Below are positions 51,878 through 62,845 of a stretch of DNA of 64,000 bases, in pieces. The DNA lies in NCBI GenBank assembly GCA_021464245.1, contig JADCRB010000042.1, positions 2,277,914 through 2,341,913 on the forward strand, written 5' to 3'. The notes beneath the pieces are model-generated. The model saw only the letters and a list, made by a program, of their open reading frames with translations, did no database searches and was not told the DNA's origin. Numbering within the stretch: position 1 is the first letter of the stretch; each line of letters begins with the position of its first letter. The translations under genes were made by a program, and so were the position numbers. The DNA comes from Carallia brachiata (lineage: Eukaryota; Streptophyta; Magnoliopsida; Malpighiales; Rhizophoraceae).

Positions 51878-53415
51878 ATTTTTTTTTTTTTTTTTGGGTT
51901 AAGAGCTGCTAGTCTAATAGTTGGAAAGGGAAGGGCGAACTCGTTATTTGTTGGATTATTGCATTCGATGTTAAAAAGGTTCCTTCGACACTTACATGAC
52001 GTCACTGCATCAATTTATCCAACTGTTTGTTTGTTACATCGTGCAGATTGAGTTTTGCAAACTCTTCTCTGTCATTCTAATATATTTCTTACAGCTATGG
52101 TTGATGCAAAAAAAAAAAAAAAAAAATGAATCTAGTAAGTGTATTTTTATTTTATTTTATTTTATTTTTTAGAGAGGATGATAAAGTGTTGTTCAAAGCT
52201 TAACTATTACTGAGAATTCCAATTTGAGTAAATATTAAATTTATATAATTTATGTTTGTTTTAACTTTTAAATTATTATAGGACGCAGCTTCAAAGTTAC
52301 CGGCTGATTATACCAGACCTACACGTAAAGATGGATACTGAGGGCGTAACGGGAACAGAAATGAGGGATTAATGATCCATTCTTGACTACACCATCTAGC
52401 CGGCGTTGGGGGCTTCAATTCAATGGCTGCCGCTGAAAGCCTCAATCTGCACAACAAGAATAATAATTTAGCTAATAGTATCTTTTTGTTTGGTTTTATA
52501 TTTGGGAAACAAATAACTGTTTTTTTTTTACAAGAAAAAAGATTAATCGTAAATATATCGGTTATCAAATCTTTCTGTTAAATTCGAAGTAATTTCTATT
52601 TAAACAGCCCATTTAACAACCTACATAAAAGATAGACTTACCGTTCAAGTACCAAGAAGGTCAAATGGGTCTCCCTCATTAGTATTTTGACAAATGAGTT
52701 TTATTCTAAACACATATTACAAATTTTCATCAACTGAATGACCACTTAACCATTATCAAAAGAAGACGCATACGCTAAAACTCAAACTTAATATGTGGAG
52801 CGTGAAGACACATCAATTTTCACCTGAATAACCACCTCAATTGGGTGGAAACAAAGAACTTATTTTGTACTTTTAGTCCTGGTTCATGGCTTTCTTCCTC
52901 CCAATTGACCGATTATCCAAATTTTTATTTCATGACTTTATATCTAAATTTCAAAAGGCTTAGTCTTTTTTGGATCCAATGGACGGTGTATCTTAATCAA
53001 CTTTGTCCAGAACTCCGCGGCATCCATAATTAATTAAACTACTCTATATCAGAAAAGAGAACCCTTTTGTTTCTTTTTTTTTTTTTTGTTTTCTTGCTTT
53101 TTTATATTTGAAATTACAACATTAAAATTTGAACTTGTTCTACATATTCTTGAGTTCACATTAATCGACAATTAATTTGCTCTATATCATAAATGATCAC
53201 CCTTTTTTGCTTCTATTTTTATTTTTTCTTCCGCCTTTCTTTTTAACACTCTCTGAGTAGATTGTGTTGTTTCCACGGCCCGTAACCTCTAAAAGGCCTC
53301 ATGCCACCAAATCTATAAATTTTCTTTTAGGGACACCAAATACATAAATTAATTGAAGCTATAATTTTATTTATACCCTGTATCCTTCTTTTTTTTTTTC
53401 CGTTTGAAGTTCATC
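51878..53415. repeat. Segmental duplication, copy B
   Basis: Shorter partner of copy A, in direct orientation about 5 kb away. It shares the landmarks gctgctagtct (51906), cagattgagtttt (52044), gagggcgtaacggg (52340), the 20-base ccattcttgactacaccatc (52377-52396) and the paired tail units (ccataattaattaa..gaaaagagaaccc near 53023 and attaatcgacaattaat near 53161). It lacks the 1-kb insertion of copy A. Numerous small differences indicate an old duplication. Confidence 0.75.
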
Positions 53416-56400
53416 TCCTAAAAATTTCTTTTTTTTTTTTTTAATATTTGGCCATGCCTTAATTTCGCCATCTAAATCTAAGATGTCATTGTACAACTCA
53501 AACGACGTCGTCCGATCACTTTAATCCGACAAAGCAACAATGATTTTCACCATGTCCGCTGTATACAGAAACGACGGCGCCTTGGACATATTAATTGGAT
53601 CATTGAATGCTGGAATTCAAGCATGGTGGCATATGAAAAATGTTATTGTCATCAACAGAGATAGAGTCAGGTGGAGGCAAGGGAGAAATTGCCTTCTATC
53701 CAATGTATGGAAAACAATATATAGCTTTTTTTTTAATTTAATGCTAAATGTTATTAGTTACGTTATTTAGGTCTTGGGTTTGATTCTTTACTTTAGAGAT
53801 TTGCTTGTATTTTTGTCAAATATTTGCCCCTTCCGAGGTCTCTTATGTGTCTGAGTTGATAGACATGCTTTGGTTTGTAATCATAATTAATGTATGAAAT
53901 TCAGCTTTGGTCAGGAAAAAGAAAAAACATATGAGCATATGACAGCTCGTATGGTCATCATCTAGATTATGATCATTTATCTTGTTGGGGTTTCAAGTGA
54001 CTGATGCTTATGGCACTTCTTATGTATAGTAAAAAATACATCAAAAAGACAATGCTTGTGACCTTGCTGCAATAATTTGTCATAATAAGGAGGGGTGAAA
54101 GAAAAAGAATTAATCGTTGTGATTTAGATGGGTAAAATTTCACTTGGCACTATCATGGTTTGAGTTTGGATTTCTTTATAAGATAAGTTGAATCAAGAAG
54201 TCGAGATAATTAATCATGATCAATAGATAATTTTTAACTTAAGTTTGTTGGGACGGTAACTAATATCATGTTCCTTTTGTTTAAGAAAAAAAAAAGAGAA
54301 AGAAAGGAAAAAGATAGAGATATATCAATATGTATATGGCCCTTGATGGTGGGGCAGGATAACCTTAAATCCCGTTTATTGTTATCTTCAGAAGACAGCA
54401 ATTCATCAACTCCCTTTCAGTTCTTGTTTTTTTGGCATTAATGTCGAATAATTAATGTTCCAACTTGTTCTCAAATCTCTCTTCAAGTGGGACAGCCAAG
54501 GGAATCTTCCTGTTGAATGCTGAAGTGAGTGGAGAGCTTTCTATTGAAATAAAAAATCACACCCCCTCTCCTTCCTTTGTTACTTCTTGTTGCATTTGGA
54601 GCAAAAGGGTCCCTTTCAGCTTTGTAATGTCTGTCATTAATATCATTTCAATAAGACTAAATAATCTTATATAAATAATAATAAATAATTACATTGTAAT
54701 AATTTTTCTTTTTTTAAATTTTTATAAATTTAATATTTAATAATTTACATTATTTTACGGCTAATTTAAAATTAAGTAGGGCCATCAAATTTTTTCCATA
54801 TTATTTTCACGCTCCTGATATTTAAAGCTGTCATGGTTCATGGGTCGCTTTGTGTATGTATCCCCATATCCCATGCTTAGATGGTTCTCGTATCCAAGGT
54901 CCCTGTCGCTCTATTGATATTCAAGGGTCCCACATAGTGTTTCCAATGGTTTCCAACAGCACTAAAAGAATTTGTGCTCAGAAATATGTTTGAATATGTT
55001 TGAATGAAATTAAGTTTTAATTTTTTTAATTATCATAATACTTTAAAAACAAATAATGTATTTTTTTGTTTTAAAAATATTACAGTGATTAAAAAAATTG
55101 AGATATCATTACATTCAAATAAAAGTTTAGGTGTAAAATCTCCTGTGCCATATTTTCCTTTCCGGCAGCGATTTAGTAGTACCCTACTCAAAGTGAAACA
55201 TATCAGCAGCTAATTATGGCCGCCTCAAGATTGCAGGAGTGCAAAGAAACAGCTATTTATAAATTATAAGTTCGTGATTTGTCCATCTTCAAGCATATAA
55301 TATCACTTAGGCAATGCAATGCAATGCAATAAAATGAAGAACAAATGTCATACATTAAATTCTAATGGATAAAATTAAGATTGAAGGATATAGCAGATCG
55401 ATTATCACCTTAATGCCCCGCTTTAAAGGACCAAAAAATGGAGAATTTGCGGTTGGCAATTGTGACAAATGCTTCTTCACGTCTTAACCTGCAAATGAAA
55501 ATACAATTAGAAACTATCAGAAAAAACAATTTTTTCAAAAAACCACATTCACGCACACGATGGCAAATCAGGTAAGAAACAAATACTGCAACAAAAACAA
55601 AACTTCAATTCCAAATTAATTGAGATCGACTACATGAGCTTGTCTTCGTCATCTCTCGTTTTGTCATGCATTAAATCCGATATAAATCATATAATTGTTC
55701 TAAATTATTTTGTAACTAAAGATTGTTAACTTAAGTGTAGCTTTACTTCTTCTTACTCATCTTCTAACCATCTTCTAGGTGTGGTCACCGAAACAGACAA
55801 GACCACGAAAAAAAACAAGAAAAAAAACACAGAAAAAGCAACTAACAAGTAATTAATAGTAAGTTTATTTACTGTAAAATAATTTAATTTTATAAAATAT
55901 TTATAAGAGAAAATATTTATAGTGAAAATAATAATTTTTTTTTATTATTTATTTAAAGTACAGTTTATATTTTTTTAAAAAAATAATATCAGTTAAAAAA
56001 AAAGAAATTATTTTTTAAAAAAATTTAAAAATTTTCTTCAAATTTTTTTTAAATTTTTCGTTATAAAATATTTTATGTAAAATAAAAAAAAATTGTAAAA
56101 TATTTTTATGCAAAGCGTCATGCACTAAAAAAAGGAAGAAAGAAAACAGAGCAATGGATGAGAACGCCGCAAGATAGTGGCAAAAAGCAAAAGCATCATC
56201 CAGACAGGACACGCAGGTTGCCAAGCAAAGCAAAACAGACACAAAACCTAGACGATAACGAAGAGAAACGTGGCACGCAACAAATGGCAATGATCTGTCA
56301 ATGGAGAAATGGCTTGAAGCTGTAACAATGGTGAAATAATTGCAACAAATCACACTACTCACCATCACATAAATCTTTGACTGAAACTTCATTGATTTTT

Positions 56401-56486
56401 CCGACGGCGACAAAAATAAAAAGCCCATCCTTCTTTAAAAAAAAAATTCCTTTTACAATCCCCTAGTTACATCCAACACCCTCTAA
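53416..56486. other. Intergenic DNA, no gene recognised
   Basis: Short open frames at 53540-53770 and 54465-54674 do not resemble known proteins. An aatgc run (gcaatgcaatgcaatgcaat, about 55313-55332) is a small tandem repeat. 55850-56100 is nearly all A/T. The end of the interval lies downstream of the minus-strand PB1 gene. Confidence 0.45.
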
Positions 56487-56487
56487 C

Positions 56488-56516
<29 letters not shown>
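56487..56516. repeat. (AT)n microsatellite
   Basis: About fifteen AT units just beyond the stop codon of the PB1 gene, so probably in its 3' untranslated region. Confidence 0.9.
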
Positions 56517-56521
<5 letters not shown>

Positions 56522-57354
56522 TTAAATTTTCATTTCCCTTTTACAAGTAATTTTGTTCTGATATTGGGGTCTCGGTTCAACTCCGGCGACGGCGCTGCTA
56601 TTGCCAGTGATTCCCATTATGAACGAGGCAGATTTGCGTTGGGCTTCCAAGAAAATGGTAACCATAAACAGGAATCTCTTCACGGGATAGGCCACCGGCT
56701 TGGATATCTGGCGGTGGCACCTTGGTGTGGCACCGGAAACCTCCGAAGTAGACGGCGAGGAGGAGGGGGAGGAGGAAGAGGACGACGACGACGACGATAA
56801 TGATTTGGAGGAAGTGGCCGACGACGACGGAGACTGAGGAGGAGAAAAGGAAGATGTTTTTTTAGGCGGTGACAGAAAAGCTCTGATCTTTAAGGACCCA
56901 GTTGGCGTGGCAGCTCCCCGATCATACTCCTCAATGAGATTAGCAAGATCCTGATCGGAAGTAATGGATACCAGGGCGTCAAGATCCTCCGCCGGCAGCT
57001 GACACCGCAGATTAACGGCGGCGCCACATAACTCTCCCATCTTCAACAATAACTCTGAAAATATCATGTAATTCCACTCCACCATCAAATAACATTTTTA
57101 AAAAACAAAAAACAAAATTAAGGAAATAAAATGAATAGGGGCTGACCGGAGAAGGAGATGAAGCGGTCAACGGCGAGGACACGGGTTTCGCCGCCGTGGT
57201 AACGGAGCTTCCCGTCTGGGTAACGGGGGACGATCATGCCACCGTAGCTGCAGAGGAACTTGATGGTAGAGGAGGAAGAGGAGGGCTTGGGATGTTGGCG
57301 GTTGTGAAAGAGCTTGGCGGTGGTGATGGTGGCCCCAAGGGAAGCTCCGACCAT
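56522..57354 (-). CDS. PB1 domain protein (plant octicosapeptide/Phox/Bem1p family)
   Basis: Two coding exons, 57147-57354 and 56522-57054, joined by a GT-AG intron that splits a Glu codon; 246 residues. A PB1 domain spans about residues 31-130: it opens IKFLCSYGGMIVPRYPDGKL with the lysine (K32) used for PB1 pairing, continues with RYHGGETRVLAVDRFISFSE, and contains the acidic SITSDQDLANLIEEYD (about 99-114). A long serine-rich stretch follows (about 146-173), then a tail of no known domain. No membrane segment is convincing. PB1 domains join proteins by charge pairing; plant members of this short type have no settled function. The start fits the family's short N-terminal extension, and no frame defect is seen. 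Confidence 0.92.
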
Positions 57355-57471
57355 ACTTTTTTTTTCCGTTTCTAAAAGGCCAAAAGGGCCAAAAAAAAAA
57401 TAAAATCAGAAGCTTTGAAGACGCTTTGAAGTTGCCTCTTCAAGCGCAGAACTGCAACTCTTCGCCCTTCT

Positions 57472-57479
57472 AATATATA
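57472..57479 (-). promoter_or_regulatory. TATA box candidate of the PB1 gene
   Basis: Reads TATATATT on the gene's strand, about 118 bp before the start codon, implying a leader of about 90 nt. Confidence 0.45.
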
Positions 57480-57557
57480 GAATTTTAGAATTTTTGTTTC
57501 TTTTATTCCTTTTTTGAAAAAATTTGGTAGCAAAGGCAGTGAGAGTAGCGGAGAGAA

Positions 57558-57563
57558 CACGTG
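57558..57563. promoter_or_regulatory. G-box CACGTG in the PB1 gene promoter
   Basis: A perfect palindromic CACGTG lies about 80 bp upstream of the TATA candidate; with flanks it reads GCACGTGT on the gene's strand, close to an abscisic-acid response element. Such boxes are bound by bZIP and bHLH factors. Binding here is inference. Confidence 0.45.
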
Positions 57564-57929
57564 CTAATGTGGCGTGTTCTGAAAAATTTATTGAATTTTT
57601 TTAAAAATTAAATAGCATATTATTAGTTGGATGGAATCTCCGTCTGGTTACGCCGTTGGTTTTTACTAGTGAAGGTGGTAGTCCAGTATATCCAATGATC
57701 GTTTCTTTGCACCGTCTCTAAATTGTATCTTCTTATTATAATTCATTTTAAGTAAAACGAAATTTATATTAAAAATATAATATTAAATTTTAAATTTATT
57801 AATATAATAATTAAATACGAGAAAAATTTAATGAAACTCAATAATATACTAAATATAAATATTAAAAAAAAAAGAGTTAAGAGAGAAAGTTAATAAATAA
57901 TCTCTAATTTCAGTTCAACAACATAATCA

Positions 57930-57976
<47 letters not shown>

Positions 57977-58279
57977 TAATATGTATTTATTTTTAAAAAC
58001 AATTAAGTTCTGTTTTTTTTTTTACATTTTTTTTTCCCGTTTTAGGTTCTAAGAGGGAAAAAAGTAACAGGGTGGGGCCCTCCAGAGTAGTTATAATAGG
58101 AAGATTCCTAGGGAATCGAGACCTCTACACAACAATTGGGAAAAAAGTCAAAAGGGTGTTTGCTCTCGTCAGCAAGGCCAAGTTATAAAAGGATGAAAAA
58201 GTTAAAATTTGCCGACTAAATATTAATTTTGAGTATGGAAAAAATTTTTAGGAACGAATCTGTCAAAAAGCGCGAATAT
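57564..58279. other. Intergenic DNA upstream of the PB1 gene
   Basis: Holds distal promoter sequence of the PB1 gene, a repeat word set at 57770-57835 shared with about 8280-8345, and the AT microsatellite at 57932. No gene recognised. Confidence 0.4.
57932..57969. repeat. (AT)n microsatellite
   Basis: About nineteen alternating AT units followed by imperfect AT sequence. Likely length-polymorphic. Confidence 0.9.
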
Positions 58280-58395
58280 GTAATAATTTAAATTAATAAA
58301 TAATAAAAATATATTAAATTTTTAAAAAAAAATTATTAAATATTATTAAATTAATTATATTTTTTTATATATTTCATTAAATATATTCATGTACT
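58280..58395 (+). repeat. AT-rich MITE-like repeat, copy 3
   Basis: Shares the ordered words aataatttaaatta, atatattaaattttt, aaattattaaatattatt and tatatatttcattaaat with the copies at 28775 (opposite strand) and 31640. Confidence 0.4.
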
Positions 58396-59039
58396 TTTTA
58401 CTATTTTAAGCATTCATAATTTCATTGCTCGCTCTGCATTTTAGGTCGTCTTCTTGCATATTTAAGAAAATTTAAATTCCACGGTAGCCCAAAATCTTGG
58501 ATGTTGAAGAAAATTTAAATTGTGACCATATGTTTTCTCAAAAAAAAAAAAAACACCATATGTGAAAAGTTAAAAAAAATTGCAGACAATTTTCAGTCAG
58601 AGATTAGATTGCCAGAGTATTCAATGGTCAAAACAAAACAAGGGATATTCCATGTGTTATCGGCGAATCTATAAGTGACTAACTTTTAATGAAATGTAAA
58701 ATAATATATGAAAAAGTTCAAAAATTGCATTGAACTTGTACTTATATAGCTTGGTCAAAAAAACAAAGAAAAAGAAAAACTTGTACTTATATAGAGATGC
58801 TCCTATTCATAACCATGAGTAATTGTTGACCGAAGAGTCTTAAATTTAAATTTTATTTCAAATTAATTAATTAAGAAAAAAAAATATTGCTAATGATAAA
58901 ATTGTATGAACTCTCATTTTTAGTTTGGGTTCAAATTATAATTCCTTATACAACTTAGAAATACTACATTGAAAATCTTGAGCAAGACTATAAAATCTAT
59001 TGTAGGAATGTTTTATATTTTTATTCAGTAATTTACATT
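58396..59039. other. AT-rich intergenic DNA
   Basis: No gene or clear repeat seen; poly-A near 58538-58553. Confidence 0.45.
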
Positions 59040-59345
59040 TCTCACTACTAAATATTGATTACCTATTAGCAATCGTTATAATCATTTCAAGATCTTGTTT
59101 TACGACGGTTAAATATACATTACAACTTTTATCCATTGATGAATAGTTCAATTAACCGATCGAGTAAATATTAATGACACGCTACGAATCATTAAAATTA
59201 TTGTGAGATCTTGTATTACAATAGTTTAATATCTGTTCAAATTTACTTTTAACCAGACATCAATGGTTCAATTAACAGTTCGATTAAATATTGATTATTT
59301 CTTGTACTTTTTACAAAATCTTGTATTACAGCAGATTAATATCCG
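59040..59345. repeat. Diverged tandem repeat, period about 110-116 bp
   Basis: The words a(g/a)atcttgt(t/a)ttac recur at 59090, 59206 and 59316, each followed by taatat(c/a) and, in the two full units, by gttcaattaac and cga(g/t)(t)aaatatt(a/g)at. This gives two full units and the start of a third, well diverged. Confidence 0.7.
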
Positions 59346-62300
59346 CTATTGGGGGTCTTTGCGCCAAAATATATTACGAGAGCATTCAATAATTAAAAAT
59401 TTTAAATTAAAACGGTTTGATAATGGTTACAAGGTGTTACAAATATTTGATATTTATCACCATTCCAAGTGGAACATTCAAGACTGTAAATTATTGCAAT
59501 TCCTCTCAACTAGAATTTGTAGGAAACATGTCAAGTCATGATTCATTACGAATGTTGCCCAACTCAACACAAAAAAACAGTAGGAGGAGGGCATGAAGCA
59601 TAGAGATTAAAAAATGCAGTGCTCAAAGTCTAGTTTCCTGGCCAAAAGCCATTCTAAAAAGATATCGATTTCCTTATTATTGACTGTTTTAGCATGCTTC
59701 CAAAAATCAGTATTAGTAGTGCTTATATTTTTCCAAATGAAACAACTAGAGTTGGAAAGGTTACCCTTGGAACCCAATTATCGTCATTGTATAAGTGTAT
59801 TTAATAGATAGAAATCAATTGCCTCCACAAAAAAGTTGTGTACAAAAATCTCTAAATATACTTTCCCATTCATAGTCTTGTGCATGAAATGCAGGTGTTT
59901 GACGTCAAGGGCACCAAATTGATTGCCCATTTTAAAATCCTTCCACTTAATTTAGCGGTACTTATTGGCATCAAGGATATTAATCATTCTTACATTGCCA
60001 CTTTCACCAAAAAAAAAAAAAATCGGGATTAGTCGAGTGGCAAGAGGTAGTGTGCCTCTAGCGTACTGATATATAGCAACTCTCATCAGTGTCTCATCAT
60101 CTCCATTCTCCATGTGGCTAAGACTACTTCTACTAAGACCAAAAAAAAAAAGAAAGAATTAACTAGAAAAGAATTCTACAATCAATAAAAAGATCAAATA
60201 AGTTTATTCTATCGCACTCACATTTTGTTCTCTTGGCTGTTCTTTCTTGTTTCTATATGTGTTCAAGAGTATGTGAACAAGAAGAAAAGGGTCCACTAAT
60301 TGAAAAAGATATAACCTTTGAAAATAGGGTTAGTTAATTTGCACTTTATTACTCCACAAGACGCTAGAACAAGTAATGAGTAAGCATAAGCTTTTTCGGC
60401 AAATCTTAGAATAGTGTGAACATGAATTGAAGTCCACACGAGACTATATTTTTCACTTTTTATTTGCCTTTTTTCTCTATGGAATTCATGAACGATATTT
60501 TCGGGGCCATAAGGTCCATGACTGCAAGTAATAATCCGAACAATTTTTGTTCACCAAACACAAAACAATGGTCAATTGTGAAGAAAAGAACTAATTAATT
60601 TCGCAAGTGCTTTCATTTTTGTTAGAGAGTAGAGATCCCATGAATACCAGATTCATCCGGATGAAACCGAGAGTATAATATACTCATATCTTAGCCTCAT
60701 CCTTTACTTTAAATTTTTACATTGAATATGTTTTTTACATGTTATCAAAATCTTTATAATTGAAAGCCTAAGTTACTCTCATATTTAACTGCAAAGTTTT
60801 ATAGGAAGGTATGTAAGTATGTTTTTTATTCACAGTTTTAGTACAACAAACTTGTGTCTGAAAAAGTATGTTAGTGTTTGATATATAATCGTAAATCTCA
60901 CTTAACAGTTTAAAATTATAATTTCTTGTTGGCAAAATACCAAAAACGCCAGGAGGTGTCCAACGGGTGCATATCGCTAGTACCCTTTTATAACTGGTTA
61001 TTGCATGGCAATCAACCTAGGGGAATCCAATTAAACTAAAAATGAGTTTAATATGATGGGTGCAATTTTTTTTTTAAAAGTAATATGATGGGTGGAAGTT
61101 ATTTTGCGATAAGATTGACAAAAACAAGTGGGAAAAAAAAATGAAAATAGAAGACATTTAGGTAATTTTTGGTATACAGGCCTTAGCCAGCCTAGGTTCA
61201 ACCAACTGTAACATTACCTATCACAAGAGGTTTGTATGGTCCAGGAGTCACCCCACATCTCCAGTCATGATCATTTGCCGTAGTTATCAACTTGGGGCTG
61301 TTGCAATCAATTAGCAATTTGGCATGGAAATGGGATCCGTCATCCACATCCACATCCAGTTTGTTTGCAAGGGAAAAGAATCAAGGCCGTGGTGGGGGCC
61401 CATCCAAATCTATAACAGGTGTTGGGATACGATTGGGCAGATGCATGCTCCCATGAAAATTTATCGATTATAAATTAACAAATTAATTGCTGATGATGAT
61501 GTTATTGCTGGGTATCTTTGTTAAGTGTATCCTTTGAATATCACAGCTATTTTTATGGTCCCCCTTCTGCCCATGGTCCACTCCATTGTATGGACAAATG
61601 TAATATTATTGAAACTTGAGATTACCAAGAATTGCAGGAATATCCTAAGAAAAGGCTTTCAGCATTTGACCACTACTAAATACATCATGAGTCAGATTTG
61701 GGTCGAATTGAGCACTTACACAAGAACTAAGATTTATTTAGTAACCAAAACACATAAAAATATATCTGTTAGTAAAATTATTGTTTACATCCAACATATT
61801 TTTAGTCTATGCATATGCAATTAATTATAACATATAGAAAAAAAATAAATGTCTATGTGCATAAAACACACAAACATTAAAACATACACAAGAAACTTCG
61901 TTAACTATCATGTATTACCATGTTAAAAAAAAAAAAAAAAAGATAAATACATATTCCTCTTTAACATTCGTCGTATCAAAGAATTAAAAAAAAAATAAGG
62001 ATTTGAACTTTTGACTACATGCATGGAACAAACACTCAACTTGGTACCATATATATTTTTTGGCACAAGAACTTGGCATCCATGCGAATGAGACCACTAA
62101 TTGTCCACGATGAAAAACTAAATTTGTCCATCGTTTGTAAATTGAGCATTAAGGAGTAAAAGAAGATCATATGCGGATTTTTTTGGCTAAGTTAATCATT
62201 TTTTATGTCAATGGCTACGCTAATTAATTTTAAGATTTAGGTTAAATATCACTCTTGTTTTTGTTATTAAACAGAAAGTAATGTTATTTAGTCCAACTGA

Positions 62301-62639
62301 ACTTTTTAAAACTTACACAATTCTACGAAAGTGTCACGCGCGCAATCACTTTAGTGGAATTAGAGAAGTTTGTAAAACTCAATGGAGCTAAAAATAGTAT
62401 TTCTTTTGTTCTCAAAAAAAAAAAAAAAAAAAGAGTATTTCTTTTAAACAAAACGCGCTGCCTCACCTAGTTAAAGGCCTCTTAATAAAAATGTTAGTGT
62501 ACTCAAAATTATCCATTTATATCAAATCCACAAATTTTTTTTTTATATTTTTAAAATAGATAAATAAGAGTGATGTCCTACAAACCTGTTAAAAAGATCT
62601 ACTTAAACTGCTTATTCGAGATAAGCCAGACATTCACAC
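59346..62639. other. Intergenic DNA, no gene recognised
   Basis: Near 60023-60065 the words ggattagtcgagtggcaaga resemble a tRNA A-box and may mark a SINE fragment, without a clear B-box. 61190-61450 is less AT-rich and contains a short plus-strand frame downstream (61525-61824) that I cannot relate to any family. No gene supported. Confidence 0.4.
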
Positions 62640-62845
62640 CAAACGCACGAGAGCGAACCCCAAGATGTTCAGCAAATGTTATTGGACCGTTCATAACCCT
62701 TAGGGGTTCAAAATATGTTTAACTTACTAATCACTCTCATTAGGATTTGAACTCAGCTTGGTATTTCTTACATATAGCCTTCACCAACTGGATCACACAA
62801 TTCTTACCTATAGCCTTCACCAACTGGATCACACAATTAGCGGTA
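62640..62845 (-). repeat. tRNA-derived SINE candidate with duplicated A-box
   Basis: On the minus strand the sequence reads gatccagttggtgaaggc (A-box-like) and, about 45 bases later, gagttcaaatcctaatg (B-box-like), the order and spacing of an RNA polymerase III promoter in tRNA-derived SINEs. The A-box segment lies within a 36-bp tandem duplication (62767-62802 and 62803-62838, one difference). The body continues leftwards to about 62640. No tail or target duplication was defined. Confidence 0.45.

Noticed and set aside
53540..53770. 76-codon plus-strand ORF starting in a GC-richer patch
   Set aside because: The first 55 codons look protein-like but the frame ends in AT-rich sequence, and no known family or neighbouring exon supports it.
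54488..54510. miR169-like start (cagccaaggga)
   Set aside because: Only the first nine or so bases resemble miR169 and no pairing arm that would form a precursor hairpin was found nearby.
56015..56428. 137-codon hydrophobic minus-strand ORF
   Set aside because: It lies in the AT-rich 3' flank of the PB1 gene; its tail is a Lys/Phe run from A/T sequence, and the hydrophobicity follows from T-rich codons.
61525..61824. 99-codon plus-strand ORF
   Set aside because: No motif, no splice partners, AT-driven composition; likely chance.
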